The translations under genes were made by a program, and so were the position numbers. 8,605 nucleotides of DNA from an uncultured Treponema sp. GTDB lineage: Bacteria; Spirochaetota; Spirochaetia; Treponematales; Treponemataceae. The stretch lies in assembly GCA_937900125.1 (NCBI GenBank), contig CALCEK010000071.1, positions 1-8,605 of the forward strand. Direction: 5' to 3'. This document shows, in pieces, positions 1 through 5,690 of the stretch; the first letter of the stretch is position 1, and each line of letters starts with the position of its first letter. The notes below the pieces were generated by a model. It worked only from the letters and a program-made list of their open reading frames with translations, was not told the DNA's origin and ran no database searches.

Positions 1-35
1 AGTGACTGGAGTTCAGACGTGTGCTCTTCCGATCT
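1..35 (+). other. Illumina TruSeq adapter contamination
   Basis: Bases 2-35 match the standard Illumina multiplexing read-2 adapter, which begins GTGACTGGAGTTCAGACG and ends GCTCTTCCGATCT; base 1 is probably the last base of an index or a stray base. This is library sequence left at the contig end, not genomic DNA. It happens to be in frame with the following gene, so a naive gene call would start at the GTG at 21 and add five artificial residues (MLFRS). Genomic sequence starts at 36. Confidence 0.97.
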
Positions 36-380
36 CCTATTCCTTTTTCTATACAAAGCGACTTTTTTAAAATGATTGTTTGCCCAAAAACGCAAGATTC
101 TGCGGATTTTATGATTTTAGAAAATGCCACACAAAACGACATTGTTGTAACAAGAGATTTATTGTTTGCCGAAAAATTGCTAAAAAAAAATATAAAATGC
201 CTAAACGACCGAGGAATTCTTTTTAATCAAGAAAATCTTTCTTATTTACTACAAGAACGTGCCTTAAGTTTACAAATGAAAAATCTCAATATTCGTCCTG
301 CAAAACAAAAGCATACATATTCACAACAAGATGCAAAGCAATTTTCTTGTCAACTAGAAAAACTTATTCCGCAGGGGTAA
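36..380 (+). CDS. UPF0178 (DUF188, YaiI/YqxD) family protein, 5'-truncated
   Basis: The visible 114 residues correspond to the C-terminal three quarters of a YaiI/YqxD protein (family length about 150 aa). Recognisable blocks are the MIVCPKTQDSAD segment (family DxAD), then NDIVVTRDLLFAEKLL (family GDIVVTxDIPLA), then NDRGILFNQENL (family DxRGxxFTxENI), and the closing QDAKQFSCQLEKLI helix. DUF188 is placed in the PIN-like fold group; its biochemical role is not established, so none is assigned. The N-terminal part, normally with the DADACP motif, is missing because the contig begins here. The stop is TAA at 378-380. The last 17 bases overlap the 3' end of the convergent HD-GYP gene. Start, RBS and promoter lie outside the contig. 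Confidence 0.88.
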   Translation, partial: PIPFSIQSDFFKMIVCPKTQDSADFMILENATQNDIVVTRDLLFAEKLLKKNIKCLNDRGILFNQENLSYLLQERALSLQMKNLNIRPAKQKHTYSQQDAKQFSCQLEKLIPQG

Positions 381-1614
381 GATTTGCGTTAATTGCTTCA
401 AGGCGGTCACGGATCTGCATAAAAGCATCAACTAATTCAGGGTCAAATTGCCCTCCCCGCTCGCGTGCAATTTCATTAAATGTATCGTCAACAGTCCAAG
501 CTTTTTTGTAAGAGCGAATGTGGCGCAAGGCATCATAAACATCGGCAAGAGCCACTATACGCGCAGATAGTGGAATTTCAAGTCCCTTAAACGGCTGTTG
601 AACAGAAGAAACTGCATCTCCCGGCTGAAAATTCATATAATCTTCAAAACGCCCAGGATAGCCCTTTGTATCTCCGTCCCAGCGGTCGTGGTGATGCAGA
701 CAAACATCTCTCGCCATTTCGTCAAGTTCACTTTCTATAGGAGTAAAAATTTGTGCACCTATACACGTGTGTCCCTTCATTATTGCGCGTTCTTCCTCAG
801 AAAGTGGTCCTGCTTTTTTTAAAATTTTGTCTTCGATTGCAACTTTTCCAACATCGTGACATTTTGCCGCCAATTTTAAAGTATCACGAAATTTGCTACG
901 CTCAGACTCTGGGATTCCCTTGTTTGCGGCATAACGGTCATAAATTTCAACCGCAAAACTAGAAACTCGCTCAACGTGTGCTCCAGTTTCTTTTGGGTCG
1001 CGATAACTTGCCATCTTTACCAAACGTTCAATCAACTGCTTTGTCAAGTAGGCATATTCGTACACTTGACCAACTGTTGTAGCAAAATGCGATATATAAA
1101 ATACCGCATCAGAAGAAAACGGCACAACCTTTCCATTTTCATCTTGCGCATTGATTATCTGCAAAACGCCCAACACTCGCCCATTCGTCATCAAAAGCGG
1201 AATTGTGAGCATTGACTGAGTTTTGTACCCCGTTGCAATATCCGAATTTTTGTTAAACACGTAAGAAGTGTCGCTCGGCATATTGTAAACATCATCAATG
1301 TTAATGGTTTGTTTTGTAACAGCGCAGTGTCCCGCAATAGATTGCGAAGTTGCAGGCATAGAAAACGCGATATATGGCAACTTTTCGCCAGGAGTTAATT
1401 TTTCTTGCAAAGTTCCATTTTGGCTATATTTAATTGTAAGAATTTTAGAAGTTTCATCATAGTCGTAAATAGATCCAGCATCTGCATGGACAATTTCTCG
1501 TGCGGCAGAAAGAATGTTTTCTAAAAGAATATCAACATCTTTTATTTCGCTAAGTCGCCGTTCAATTTGTGTAATTTGTTCGAGTTTTACTCCATGACCA
1601 CGTGCTTCTGCCAT
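364..1614 (-). CDS. GAF domain HD-GYP protein, predicted c-di-GMP phosphodiesterase
   Basis: A 416-aa soluble protein with no membrane segment or receiver domain. Residues about 25-190 form a GAF sensor domain (ends LGVLQIINAQD then FSSDAVFYISHFATTVG). Residues about 195-400 form an HD-GYP domain. Visible catalytic and metal residues are E209 and H213 (ETGAHVERV), H253-D254-K257 (HDVGK), H282, the H307-H309 cluster before DRWDG, GYP at 318-320, and D358 (ALADVYDAL). HD-GYP domains hydrolyse c-di-GMP in the cytoplasm; E209, four residues before H213, fits the trinuclear-metal subclass. Odd points: DGDTKGYP has two extra residues against the usual DGxGYP, and about 20 extra residues (321-342) separate GYP from the IPLSARIVALAD block. 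The start ATG at 1612-1614 has AAGGTG four bases upstream. The 3' end overlaps the convergent UPF0178 gene by 17 bp. The ligand of the GAF domain cannot be told. Confidence 0.9.
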   Translation of the reverse strand: MAEARGHGVKLEQITQIERRLSEIKDVDILLENILSAAREIVHADAGSIYDYDETSKILTIKYSQNGTLQEKLTPGEKLPYIAFSMPATSQSIAGHCAVTKQTINIDDVYNMPSDTSYVFNKNSDIATGYKTQSMLTIPLLMTNGRVLGVLQIINAQDENGKVVPFSSDAVFYISHFATTVGQVYEYAYLTKQLIERLVKMASYRDPKETGAHVERVSSFAVEIYDRYAANKGIPESERSKFRDTLKLAAKCHDVGKVAIEDKILKKAGPLSEEERAIMKGHTCIGAQIFTPIESELDEMARDVCLHHHDRWDGDTKGYPGRFEDYMNFQPGDAVSSVQQPFKGLEIPLSARIVALADVYDALRHIRSYKKAWTVDDTFNEIARERGGQFDPELVDAFMQIRDRLEAINANLTPAE

Positions 1615-1630
1615 ACAACACCTTGCCTTT

Positions 1631-1659
1631 ATTTTAATACAAAAAGATGGCTTTTACAA
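1631..1659 (-). promoter_or_regulatory. Candidate sigma70-type promoter for the HD-GYP gene
   Basis: Read on the minus strand, TTGTAA (1654-1659; 4/6 to TTGACA) is followed after exactly 17 bp by TAAAAT (1631-1636; 5/6 to TATAAT). The -35 element overlaps the stop codon of the upstream methyltransferase gene. Transcription would begin near 1624, leaving only about ten bases of leader that contain the RBS AAGGTG (1619-1624). The HD-GYP gene could therefore be transcribed separately from the GH3/methyltransferase pair 39 bp upstream. The -35 hexamer is identical to that of the GH3 candidate promoter. AT-rich DNA gives such matches by chance, hence moderate confidence. Confidence 0.4.
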
Positions 1660-2529
1660 GGGACAAGAACTTTTTTTGTGAATAAGGCAAAAATAAAGTG
1701 GTCCCGCTCCATTTGATGAATCTGGGAAAATTTCATAAGCGAATTTTGTTTTTTCTCGCAAATCAAAAAAATGATTCAAATTTTCTCCCTGATTCACGGA
1801 AATTTTTCCTTGAAATTGACTTAAATTATTTTTAAAAACAGAAATAAGTTCTTGTTCTGAACAAATTTCTACATTTGAAAATTTTTTTAAGAGTTTTTCA
1901 ATTATACAATCATTTTCAAGCGGAGAAAGTGCGCAAGTTGAATACAAAAGAAAGCCATCTGGCAAAAGCAACCTCCAAGCCGAAGAAAGTAAAGCCCACT
2001 GTTCAATCGCAAGGCTTTTTGTCCGCGCGGGTGTCCACTTTGAAAGGTAGGTTTTATCCAAATAAACATGACGCTCACTCGAACACGGAACATCCAAAAG
2101 AATGCTGTCAAAGGTTTCTGGCATTTTTTTACACCACAAACTTGCGTCAGAACAAGAAATTTCAATTTGCGACTGCTTTTTTAAATCAAGGTGAGTGTTT
2201 AAAACTTTGCAAAGCCGCATTTTTCGTTCAAAAGACCGCTCATTTGCATATAAAATGGCATTTTCAGAAAGATTTCCCGCTAAAACGAGCGTTTTTCCGC
2301 CTGGAGCAGCACACAAATCGGCAATTTTCTTTTGAGACAAAACAGGAAGGCAAAGAGAGGCGCAAACACTTGCCGCATCAAGAAAATAAGATTCAGTAGA
2401 CGAAAAATTAAGTGCAACATATTGCGCATCAAGCAAAAACGCTTTTTGTAAGTTTTCCCAACGCTCTGAGTAAATATTTTTGTAAAAAGAGTCAAAAGCT
2501 TCTTTTCCAATTAATTTTTGTTTTTTCAT
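1654..2529 (-). CDS. NSUN4/RsmB-like RNA (cytosine-5)-methyltransferase
   Basis: A 291-aa Rossmann-fold SAM-dependent methyltransferase of the NOL1/NOP2/Sun group. Motif I is DLCAAPGGKT (71-80). Motif IV is DVPCSS (146-151) with C149, and motif VI is STCALS (197-202) with C199, the usual pair of catalytic and release cysteines. The C-terminal GAGPLYFCLIHK strand is also typical. The enzyme should transfer methyl from SAM to C5 of cytosine in rRNA or tRNA; the substrate cannot be told. It lacks the NusB-like N-terminal domain of E. coli RsmB and the C-terminal extension of RsmF. The N-terminus (FDSFYKNIYSERWENLQKAF, then the YFLDAAS block) and the DVPCSSERH core resemble metazoan mitochondrial NSUN4/NSUN3 more than RsmB. 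The ATG (2527-2529) overlaps the GH3 stop as ATGA, with GGAAGAAG at 2534-2541 as RBS, so translation is probably coupled. Confidence 0.9.
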   Translation of the reverse strand: MKKQKLIGKEAFDSFYKNIYSERWENLQKAFLLDAQYVALNFSSTESYFLDAASVCASLCLPVLSQKKIADLCAAPGGKTLVLAGNLSENAILYANERSFERKMRLCKVLNTHLDLKKQSQIEISCSDASLWCKKMPETFDSILLDVPCSSERHVYLDKTYLSKWTPARTKSLAIEQWALLSSAWRLLLPDGFLLYSTCALSPLENDCIIEKLLKKFSNVEICSEQELISVFKNNLSQFQGKISVNQGENLNHFFDLREKTKFAYEIFPDSSNGAGPLYFCLIHKKSSCPL

Positions 2530-3764
2530 TTAACTTCTTCCATAAGAAAAACAAGTTGCTCTCCTTTAAGAAAAGATTCAGAAAATGCAGAAAGCCTGTC
2601 CGCTAAACTCCCCAAGCGATTTTCAGGAGAAAAATTTGGATTTTCAGCGATTGTGTTTTTTTCTGAATCATAAATAAAAATTCCTAAATTAACCTTAAAT
2701 TGTATAACATTATGGGCAGCTTTGCGTAGAGATTCTTGTAGAGTTTTAGAATTTTTTTGTTCCTCAAGAAGATTTTTCACAATATGCGCAAATTTTTTTT
2801 CACTAAGCATAATAACATCGCTTCCTGCTAAAATGGCAGTTTGGGCAGCAGTTTCTGGTGGATACCCATTTTGCGAAAGGGCTTGCATAAAAATGTCATC
2901 GCTTAAAACTAGACCTGAAAAACCTAATTCTTCCCTTAAAATTTCCTTAATCCATTTTTTACTTAATCCCGCACTTTCATTTTGACTAATTGCGGGAATT
3001 TTTGCGTGCGACATTAAAACAGCTGACGGTTTTGCAAAAAGCGAATATGCAAATGGCAAAAGTAAAATTTGTTCAACTTCAAAAGGCGAAAGTTTTATTT
3101 CTGGAAGCCCTGAATGAGGGTCTGTATTTGTATTTCCTGGAAAATGTTTTGCAACCGCTCCTACACCTTTGTCTTGATACGCACGGATTTCTATTAAAGA
3201 AAAAACGGCAGTTTTAGAAAGGCTTCCAAATGACCTATCAGACAAAAAATCCACATTAAGACTATTTAAAGTTTCTGCAACTGGAGAAATATTCAGAGTA
3301 AAGCCTAAAATTTTTAACTGTTCGGCTTGCAGCGAATAAAGACTATATATTTGTTTAGGTGAAAAATTTTCAGAAACACTTTTTTGTGACGGCAAAGTAG
3401 AAACAATGTTTCGCAAACGATTTACGTCCCCTCCCTCGTGGTCAATCGCAAGATATGGCTGCACAATTTTATTTTTTTTGCAATAGTTGTAAATTGAATC
3501 GGTAAAATTGATAATTTGTTCTGCGGAATGAGCAATGTTATAAGAAAAAAATAAATATCCCCCTGGAATTAAGGGTTTTTCATTGAGCGTTTCAACTGCT
3601 TTAAAATCTGCATTTCCGTCAAGATTCACTAAAAAAATTTGAGCAATTTGTTCTTCAGGCGAAAGGGAATCAAGGTAGGAATCGATTGCCACATCAATTT
3701 CGGAAGAAAATGCAAAAATGTTTGCAAACAAAAATGCACTACATAAAAAAGAACGATTTTTCAT
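2526..3764 (-). CDS. Exported glycoside hydrolase family 3, NagZ-like N-acetylglucosaminidase
   Basis: A 412-aa single-domain GH3 enzyme. Residues 1-20 form a signal peptide (MKNR, a hydrophobic stretch, AFS/SE as a likely signal peptidase I site, no lipobox Cys). Catalytic features: DHEGG (108-112) in the substrate loop, SDRSFG (175-180), KHFPG (206-210) followed by D215-P-H217, the Asp/His acid-base pair typical of NagZ-type enzymes, and SDD (288-290) with D289 as probable nucleophile. The family releases beta-linked N-acetylglucosamine, for instance from muropeptides; export suggests action on cell-wall or environmental glycans. Odd: the normal EGGRV reads EGGDV, with Asp in place of a conserved Arg. 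The ATG at 3762-3764 is chosen because it starts the signal peptide; an upstream in-frame TTG at 3819-3821 would bury the signal. No clear Shine-Dalgarno precedes the ATG. It is first gene of a pair with the RNA methyltransferase (4-base overlap). Confidence 0.85.
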   Translation of the reverse strand: MKNRSFLCSAFLFANIFAFSSEIDVAIDSYLDSLSPEEQIAQIFLVNLDGNADFKAVETLNEKPLIPGGYLFFSYNIAHSAEQIINFTDSIYNYCKKNKIVQPYLAIDHEGGDVNRLRNIVSTLPSQKSVSENFSPKQIYSLYSLQAEQLKILGFTLNISPVAETLNSLNVDFLSDRSFGSLSKTAVFSLIEIRAYQDKGVGAVAKHFPGNTNTDPHSGLPEIKLSPFEVEQILLLPFAYSLFAKPSAVLMSHAKIPAISQNESAGLSKKWIKEILREELGFSGLVLSDDIFMQALSQNGYPPETAAQTAILAGSDVIMLSEKKFAHIVKNLLEEQKNSKTLQESLRKAAHNVIQFKVNLGIFIYDSEKNTIAENPNFSPENRLGSLADRLSAFSESFLKGEQLVFLMEEVK

Positions 3765-3774
3765 TCTGAAACTA

Positions 3775-3789
3775 TACAAAATTTTTGTA
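3775..3789. repeat. Perfect 15-bp palindrome in the divergent region
   Basis: TACAAAA, one central T, then TTTTGTA: seven-base perfect arms. It lies in the GH3 5' leader, 11 bases before the GH3 ATG, and ends 25 bp upstream of the pncB -35 element. This is a reasonable place for a repressor operator or a small hairpin, but A/T palindromes are common in DNA of this composition. No known NAD regulator motif is recognised with confidence. Confidence 0.4.
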
Positions 3790-3814
3790 AAATTAGGAAG
3801 AGTTTTGTTTGCCG

Positions 3815-3843
3815 TTGACAAAAACTCTAGCTGATTATATGCT
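3815..3843 (+). promoter_or_regulatory. Candidate sigma70-type promoter for pncB-pncA
   Basis: A perfect TTGACA (3815-3820) is followed after 17 bp by TATGCT (3838-3843; 4/6 to TATAAT). An alternative -10, TATATG (3836-3841), has 15-bp spacing. With the 17-bp choice the transcript would begin at about 3850-3851, that is at the pncB ATG (3851). No Shine-Dalgarno-like purine run is visible upstream of that ATG, consistent with a leaderless or nearly leaderless mRNA. The -10 overlaps the leftward GH3 -10. Confidence 0.5.
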
Positions 3844-3862
3844 CTAAGTTATGAAGTTACAA
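3834..3862 (-). promoter_or_regulatory. Candidate sigma70-type promoter for the GH3-methyltransferase operon
   Basis: On the minus strand, TTGTAA (3857-3862, within the first pncB codons) is followed after 17 bp by a perfect TATAAT (3834-3839). Transcription would begin near 3827, giving a leader of about 60 bases to the GH3 ATG, which includes the 3775-3789 palindrome. Its -10 shares bases 3838-3839 with the pncB -10, so RNA polymerase probably cannot occupy both promoters at once. Confidence 0.5.
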
Positions 3863-5083
3863 CCAATTATCACAAGTCTTCTTGAGACTGACCTTTACAA
3901 GTTTTCAATGGGACAGGCAATTTATCATCAATTTCCTTCCTATAAAACAAAATGGACTTTTAAATGTCGCAATGAAGACGTTCATTTTACCGAAGAAATG
4001 CTTTCTGAAATCAAGGAGCAAATTAAATTCTACTGCTCATTACACTTTACAGAAGACGAGTTAAAATATTTGGAGCAAATTGAATGGCTTCACGAAGATT
4101 ACATTGACCATTTGCGCATTTGGAACGCGCGTTTTCAGGATTTTGAACTTACCTCAGATTCTCCGTGTGGGCTTTCTATAGAAGCGCATGGAACTTGGTT
4201 GAACACTTCTATGTATGAAATTCCTGTTCTTGCGATTGTGAATGAAGTTTTTTATCGGCTTTCGTACAATTATGATTCTCTTTTTGAACAATACAAGCAA
4301 AAATTGGCGGAAAAAACAAATTGGTTAATCGAAGGAACTTTTAACATCGGTAATTTTTCAGAATTTGGTTTAAGGCGACGCTTGAGTGCGGAAGCCCAAG
4401 ATCTTGCGATTAAAACCTTGTGCGAAAATAACAAAAACTACAAAGATTCTTATTGCATTGGCACAAGCAATGTTGCGCTCGCAAAAAAATACAATGTAAC
4501 TCCAGTTGGCACAATGGCACACGAGTTTATAATGTGTGTTGGACAAGGGAATCCAATGTACAATCCTGCGTATTCTAATAAATTAGCAATGGACGCTTGG
4601 ACAAAAGAATACGGTGTTTTTAATGGAACATATCTCACAGACACAATTGGAGATGAATCTGCACATTTGGATATGGGTTACACTTATTCTGTTAGTTTTG
4701 CGGGAGTAAGGCACGATTCTGGCGACCCATACGAATGGGGAATCGCGTGGATTGACCATTTTGAATCGTATTACAAAAAATACCACGATGAACGAGTAAA
4801 TCCTAAAAATAAAACACTTCTTTTTAGTGATAGCCTTGATTTTGAGCGAGCTTCAAAATTGTATTCATATTTTAAAGATAAAATTAAGGTTGCTTTTGGA
4901 ATTGGAACTTATATTGCGAATGACACAAATGAATTGCCACTCAACATTGTTATGAAAGTTACAGAATGTAATGATTTTCCTGTTGCAAAACTTTCTAACG
5001 CGGAGGGAAAAACAATGTGCAAGGATTCTGATTACATTGAATATTTGAAAAAAACGATTGATTGGAGATTAAATCACAAATGA
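3851..5083 (+). CDS. pncB: Nicotinate phosphoribosyltransferase
   Basis: A 410-aa protein of the E. coli-type PncB length (about 400 aa). It joins nicotinate and PRPP to make nicotinate mononucleotide, with ATP hydrolysis, in the Preiss-Handler NAD salvage route in the cytoplasm. Family marks: N-terminal ITSLLETDLYKFSMGQA (7-23), FSEFGLRRR (169-177), GTMAHEF (220-226) with H224 matching the histidine that is transiently phosphorylated, GVRHDSGDP (285-293) and the phosphate-binding GIGTYIANDT (350-359). The start ATG is supported because homologues begin a few residues before ITSLLDTDLYKF; there is no obvious RBS, and the promoter candidate lies so close that the message may be leaderless. The stop TGA overlaps the pncA ATG (ATGA), so the two enzymes are made together. 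All recognised active-site motifs are intact. Confidence 0.96.
   Translation: MKLQPIITSLLETDLYKFSMGQAIYHQFPSYKTKWTFKCRNEDVHFTEEMLSEIKEQIKFYCSLHFTEDELKYLEQIEWLHEDYIDHLRIWNARFQDFELTSDSPCGLSIEAHGTWLNTSMYEIPVLAIVNEVFYRLSYNYDSLFEQYKQKLAEKTNWLIEGTFNIGNFSEFGLRRRLSAEAQDLAIKTLCENNKNYKDSYCIGTSNVALAKKYNVTPVGTMAHEFIMCVGQGNPMYNPAYSNKLAMDAWTKEYGVFNGTYLTDTIGDESAHLDMGYTYSVSFAGVRHDSGDPYEWGIAWIDHFESYYKKYHDERVNPKNKTLLFSDSLDFERASKLYSYFKDKIKVAFGIGTYIANDTNELPLNIVMKVTECNDFPVAKLSNAEGKTMCKDSDYIEYLKKTIDWRLNHK
5064..5067 (+). promoter_or_regulatory. Possible RBS of pncA, inside the pncB 3' end
   Basis: GGAG sits 12 bases before the ATG at 5080, longer than the usual spacing. It overlaps an in-frame TTG (5062-5064), which would add six residues before the conserved MKLLVVIDMQNDF start; that TTG has no RBS of its own, so the ATG is preferred. 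Translational coupling from pncB through the ATGA overlap probably carries most of the initiation. Confidence 0.4.
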
Positions 5084-5592
5084 AACTTTTAGTTGTAATT
5101 GATATGCAAAATGATTTTATTGATGCCGCATTGGGAACAAAAGAAGCGGTTGCAATAGTTCCAAATGTGCAAAAAAAGATTTCTGAATACAAGGCGAACA
5201 AAAATCCCATTGTTTTTACACGCGATACACACCAAAAGGATTATCTAAAAACGCTTGAAGGAAAAAATCTTCCTGTTGAACACTGCATTCAAGGAACGAA
5301 CGGTTGGCAAATTTCTAGTCAGCTAGACACTTCCGCATCTAAAATAATTGATAAGCCGACTTTTGGCTCTTTTGCGCTTGCAGATTATGTTTCTTCGCTA
5401 GAAAATCTTGAACAAATCGAAATTGTTGGACTTTGCACTGACATTTGTGTAATTTCTAATGCGCTAATTCTAAAGGCAAAACTCCCAGAAGTTCCCATTG
5501 TTTGCGACAGTTCTGCATGTGCAGGCGTTACTCCGCAAAGCCACAAAAACGCCTTAGAAGCAATGAAAATGTGCCACATAAAAATAATATAG
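5080..5592 (+). CDS. pncA: Nicotinamidase (isochorismatase-like cysteine hydrolase)
   Basis: A 170-aa protein of the isochorismatase-like hydrolase fold. It deamidates nicotinamide to nicotinate and ammonia, feeding the adjacent PncB. The catalytic triad is visible: D8 (VIDMQNDF), K92 (DKPTFGSF) and C123 (GLCTDICV). Metal-site residues are D49 and H51 (FTRDTH), probably E60, and H68 (VEHC); this arrangement, with Glu in place of the third His of the mycobacterial enzyme, is the form known from Firmicute nicotinamidases. Length is normal (160-210 aa). The start ATG overlaps the pncB stop by four bases and gives the typical short beta-strand start. Direct operon pairing with pncB strongly supports nicotinamidase over other cysteine hydrolases. 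The stop is TAG at 5590-5592, inside the first inverted repeat of the following spacer. Confidence 0.92.
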   Translation: MKLLVVIDMQNDFIDAALGTKEAVAIVPNVQKKISEYKANKNPIVFTRDTHQKDYLKTLEGKNLPVEHCIQGTNGWQISSQLDTSASKIIDKPTFGSFALADYVSSLENLEQIEIVGLCTDICVISNALILKAKLPEVPIVCDSSACAGVTPQSHKNALEAMKMCHIKII

Positions 5593-5626
5593 CGTTACAG
5601 TGTTTCGCTTGCGTTCAACATAACGC
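5592..5626 (-). terminator. Hairpin at the pncA/SPOR convergent junction, possible leftward terminator
   Basis: GCGTTA (5592-5597) pairs with TAACGC (5621-5626), and inside it TGTT (5601-5604) pairs with AACA (5617-5620), leaving a three-base bulge and a 12-base loop that itself contains CGCTTGCG. On the minus strand the hairpin is followed by a T-rich stretch (TATATTATTTTTAT, 5578-5591), so it could end the lapA-SPOR transcript inside the pncA 3' end. On the plus strand no T-run follows, so pncBA termination is unexplained. It may instead be part of a repeat element. Confidence 0.4.
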
Positions 5627-5690
5627 GCAGACTCCGCACCCCATTTTGCAAACTGAGTTTCAGCACTTGCGCCAACCGCCACCTATGAGG
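5593..5690. other. GC-rich convergent spacer with two hairpins
   Basis: By my count this spacer (from 5592) is about 53% G+C, clearly above the surrounding coding DNA. It contains no ORF of note and stop-to-stop separates pncA from the SPOR gene. It holds the 5592-5626 hairpin and a second one at 5648-5670: GCAA/TTGC outer and CTGA-GTT-TCAG inner. The bias and the paired hairpins suggest a dispersed intergenic repeat or a small structured RNA; neither is recognised by family. Confidence 0.45.
5648..5670. repeat. Inverted repeat (second hairpin of the spacer)
   Basis: GCAA (5648-5651) with TTGC (5667-5670) encloses CTGA (5653-5656), loop GTT, TCAG (5660-5663). Eight base pairs in total, with one base on the left and three on the right unpaired between the two stems. 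No T-run follows on either strand, so a terminator role is not supported. Confidence 0.4.

Noticed and set aside
1875..2399. 174-codon plus-strand open frame opposite the methyltransferase gene
   Set aside because: It lies entirely antisense to a gene with intact catalytic motifs, shows no recognisable domain, and is rich in residues expected from the reverse reading of AT-rich coding DNA.
3765..3821. GH3 start at the upstream TTG (3819-3821)
   Set aside because: It would put 19 polar and mixed residues before a clear signal peptide; the ATG at 3764 starts that signal directly.
5592..5626. Rho-independent terminator for pncBA on the plus strand
   Set aside because: The hairpin overlaps the pncA stop and is followed by GCAGACTCCGC rather than a T-run.
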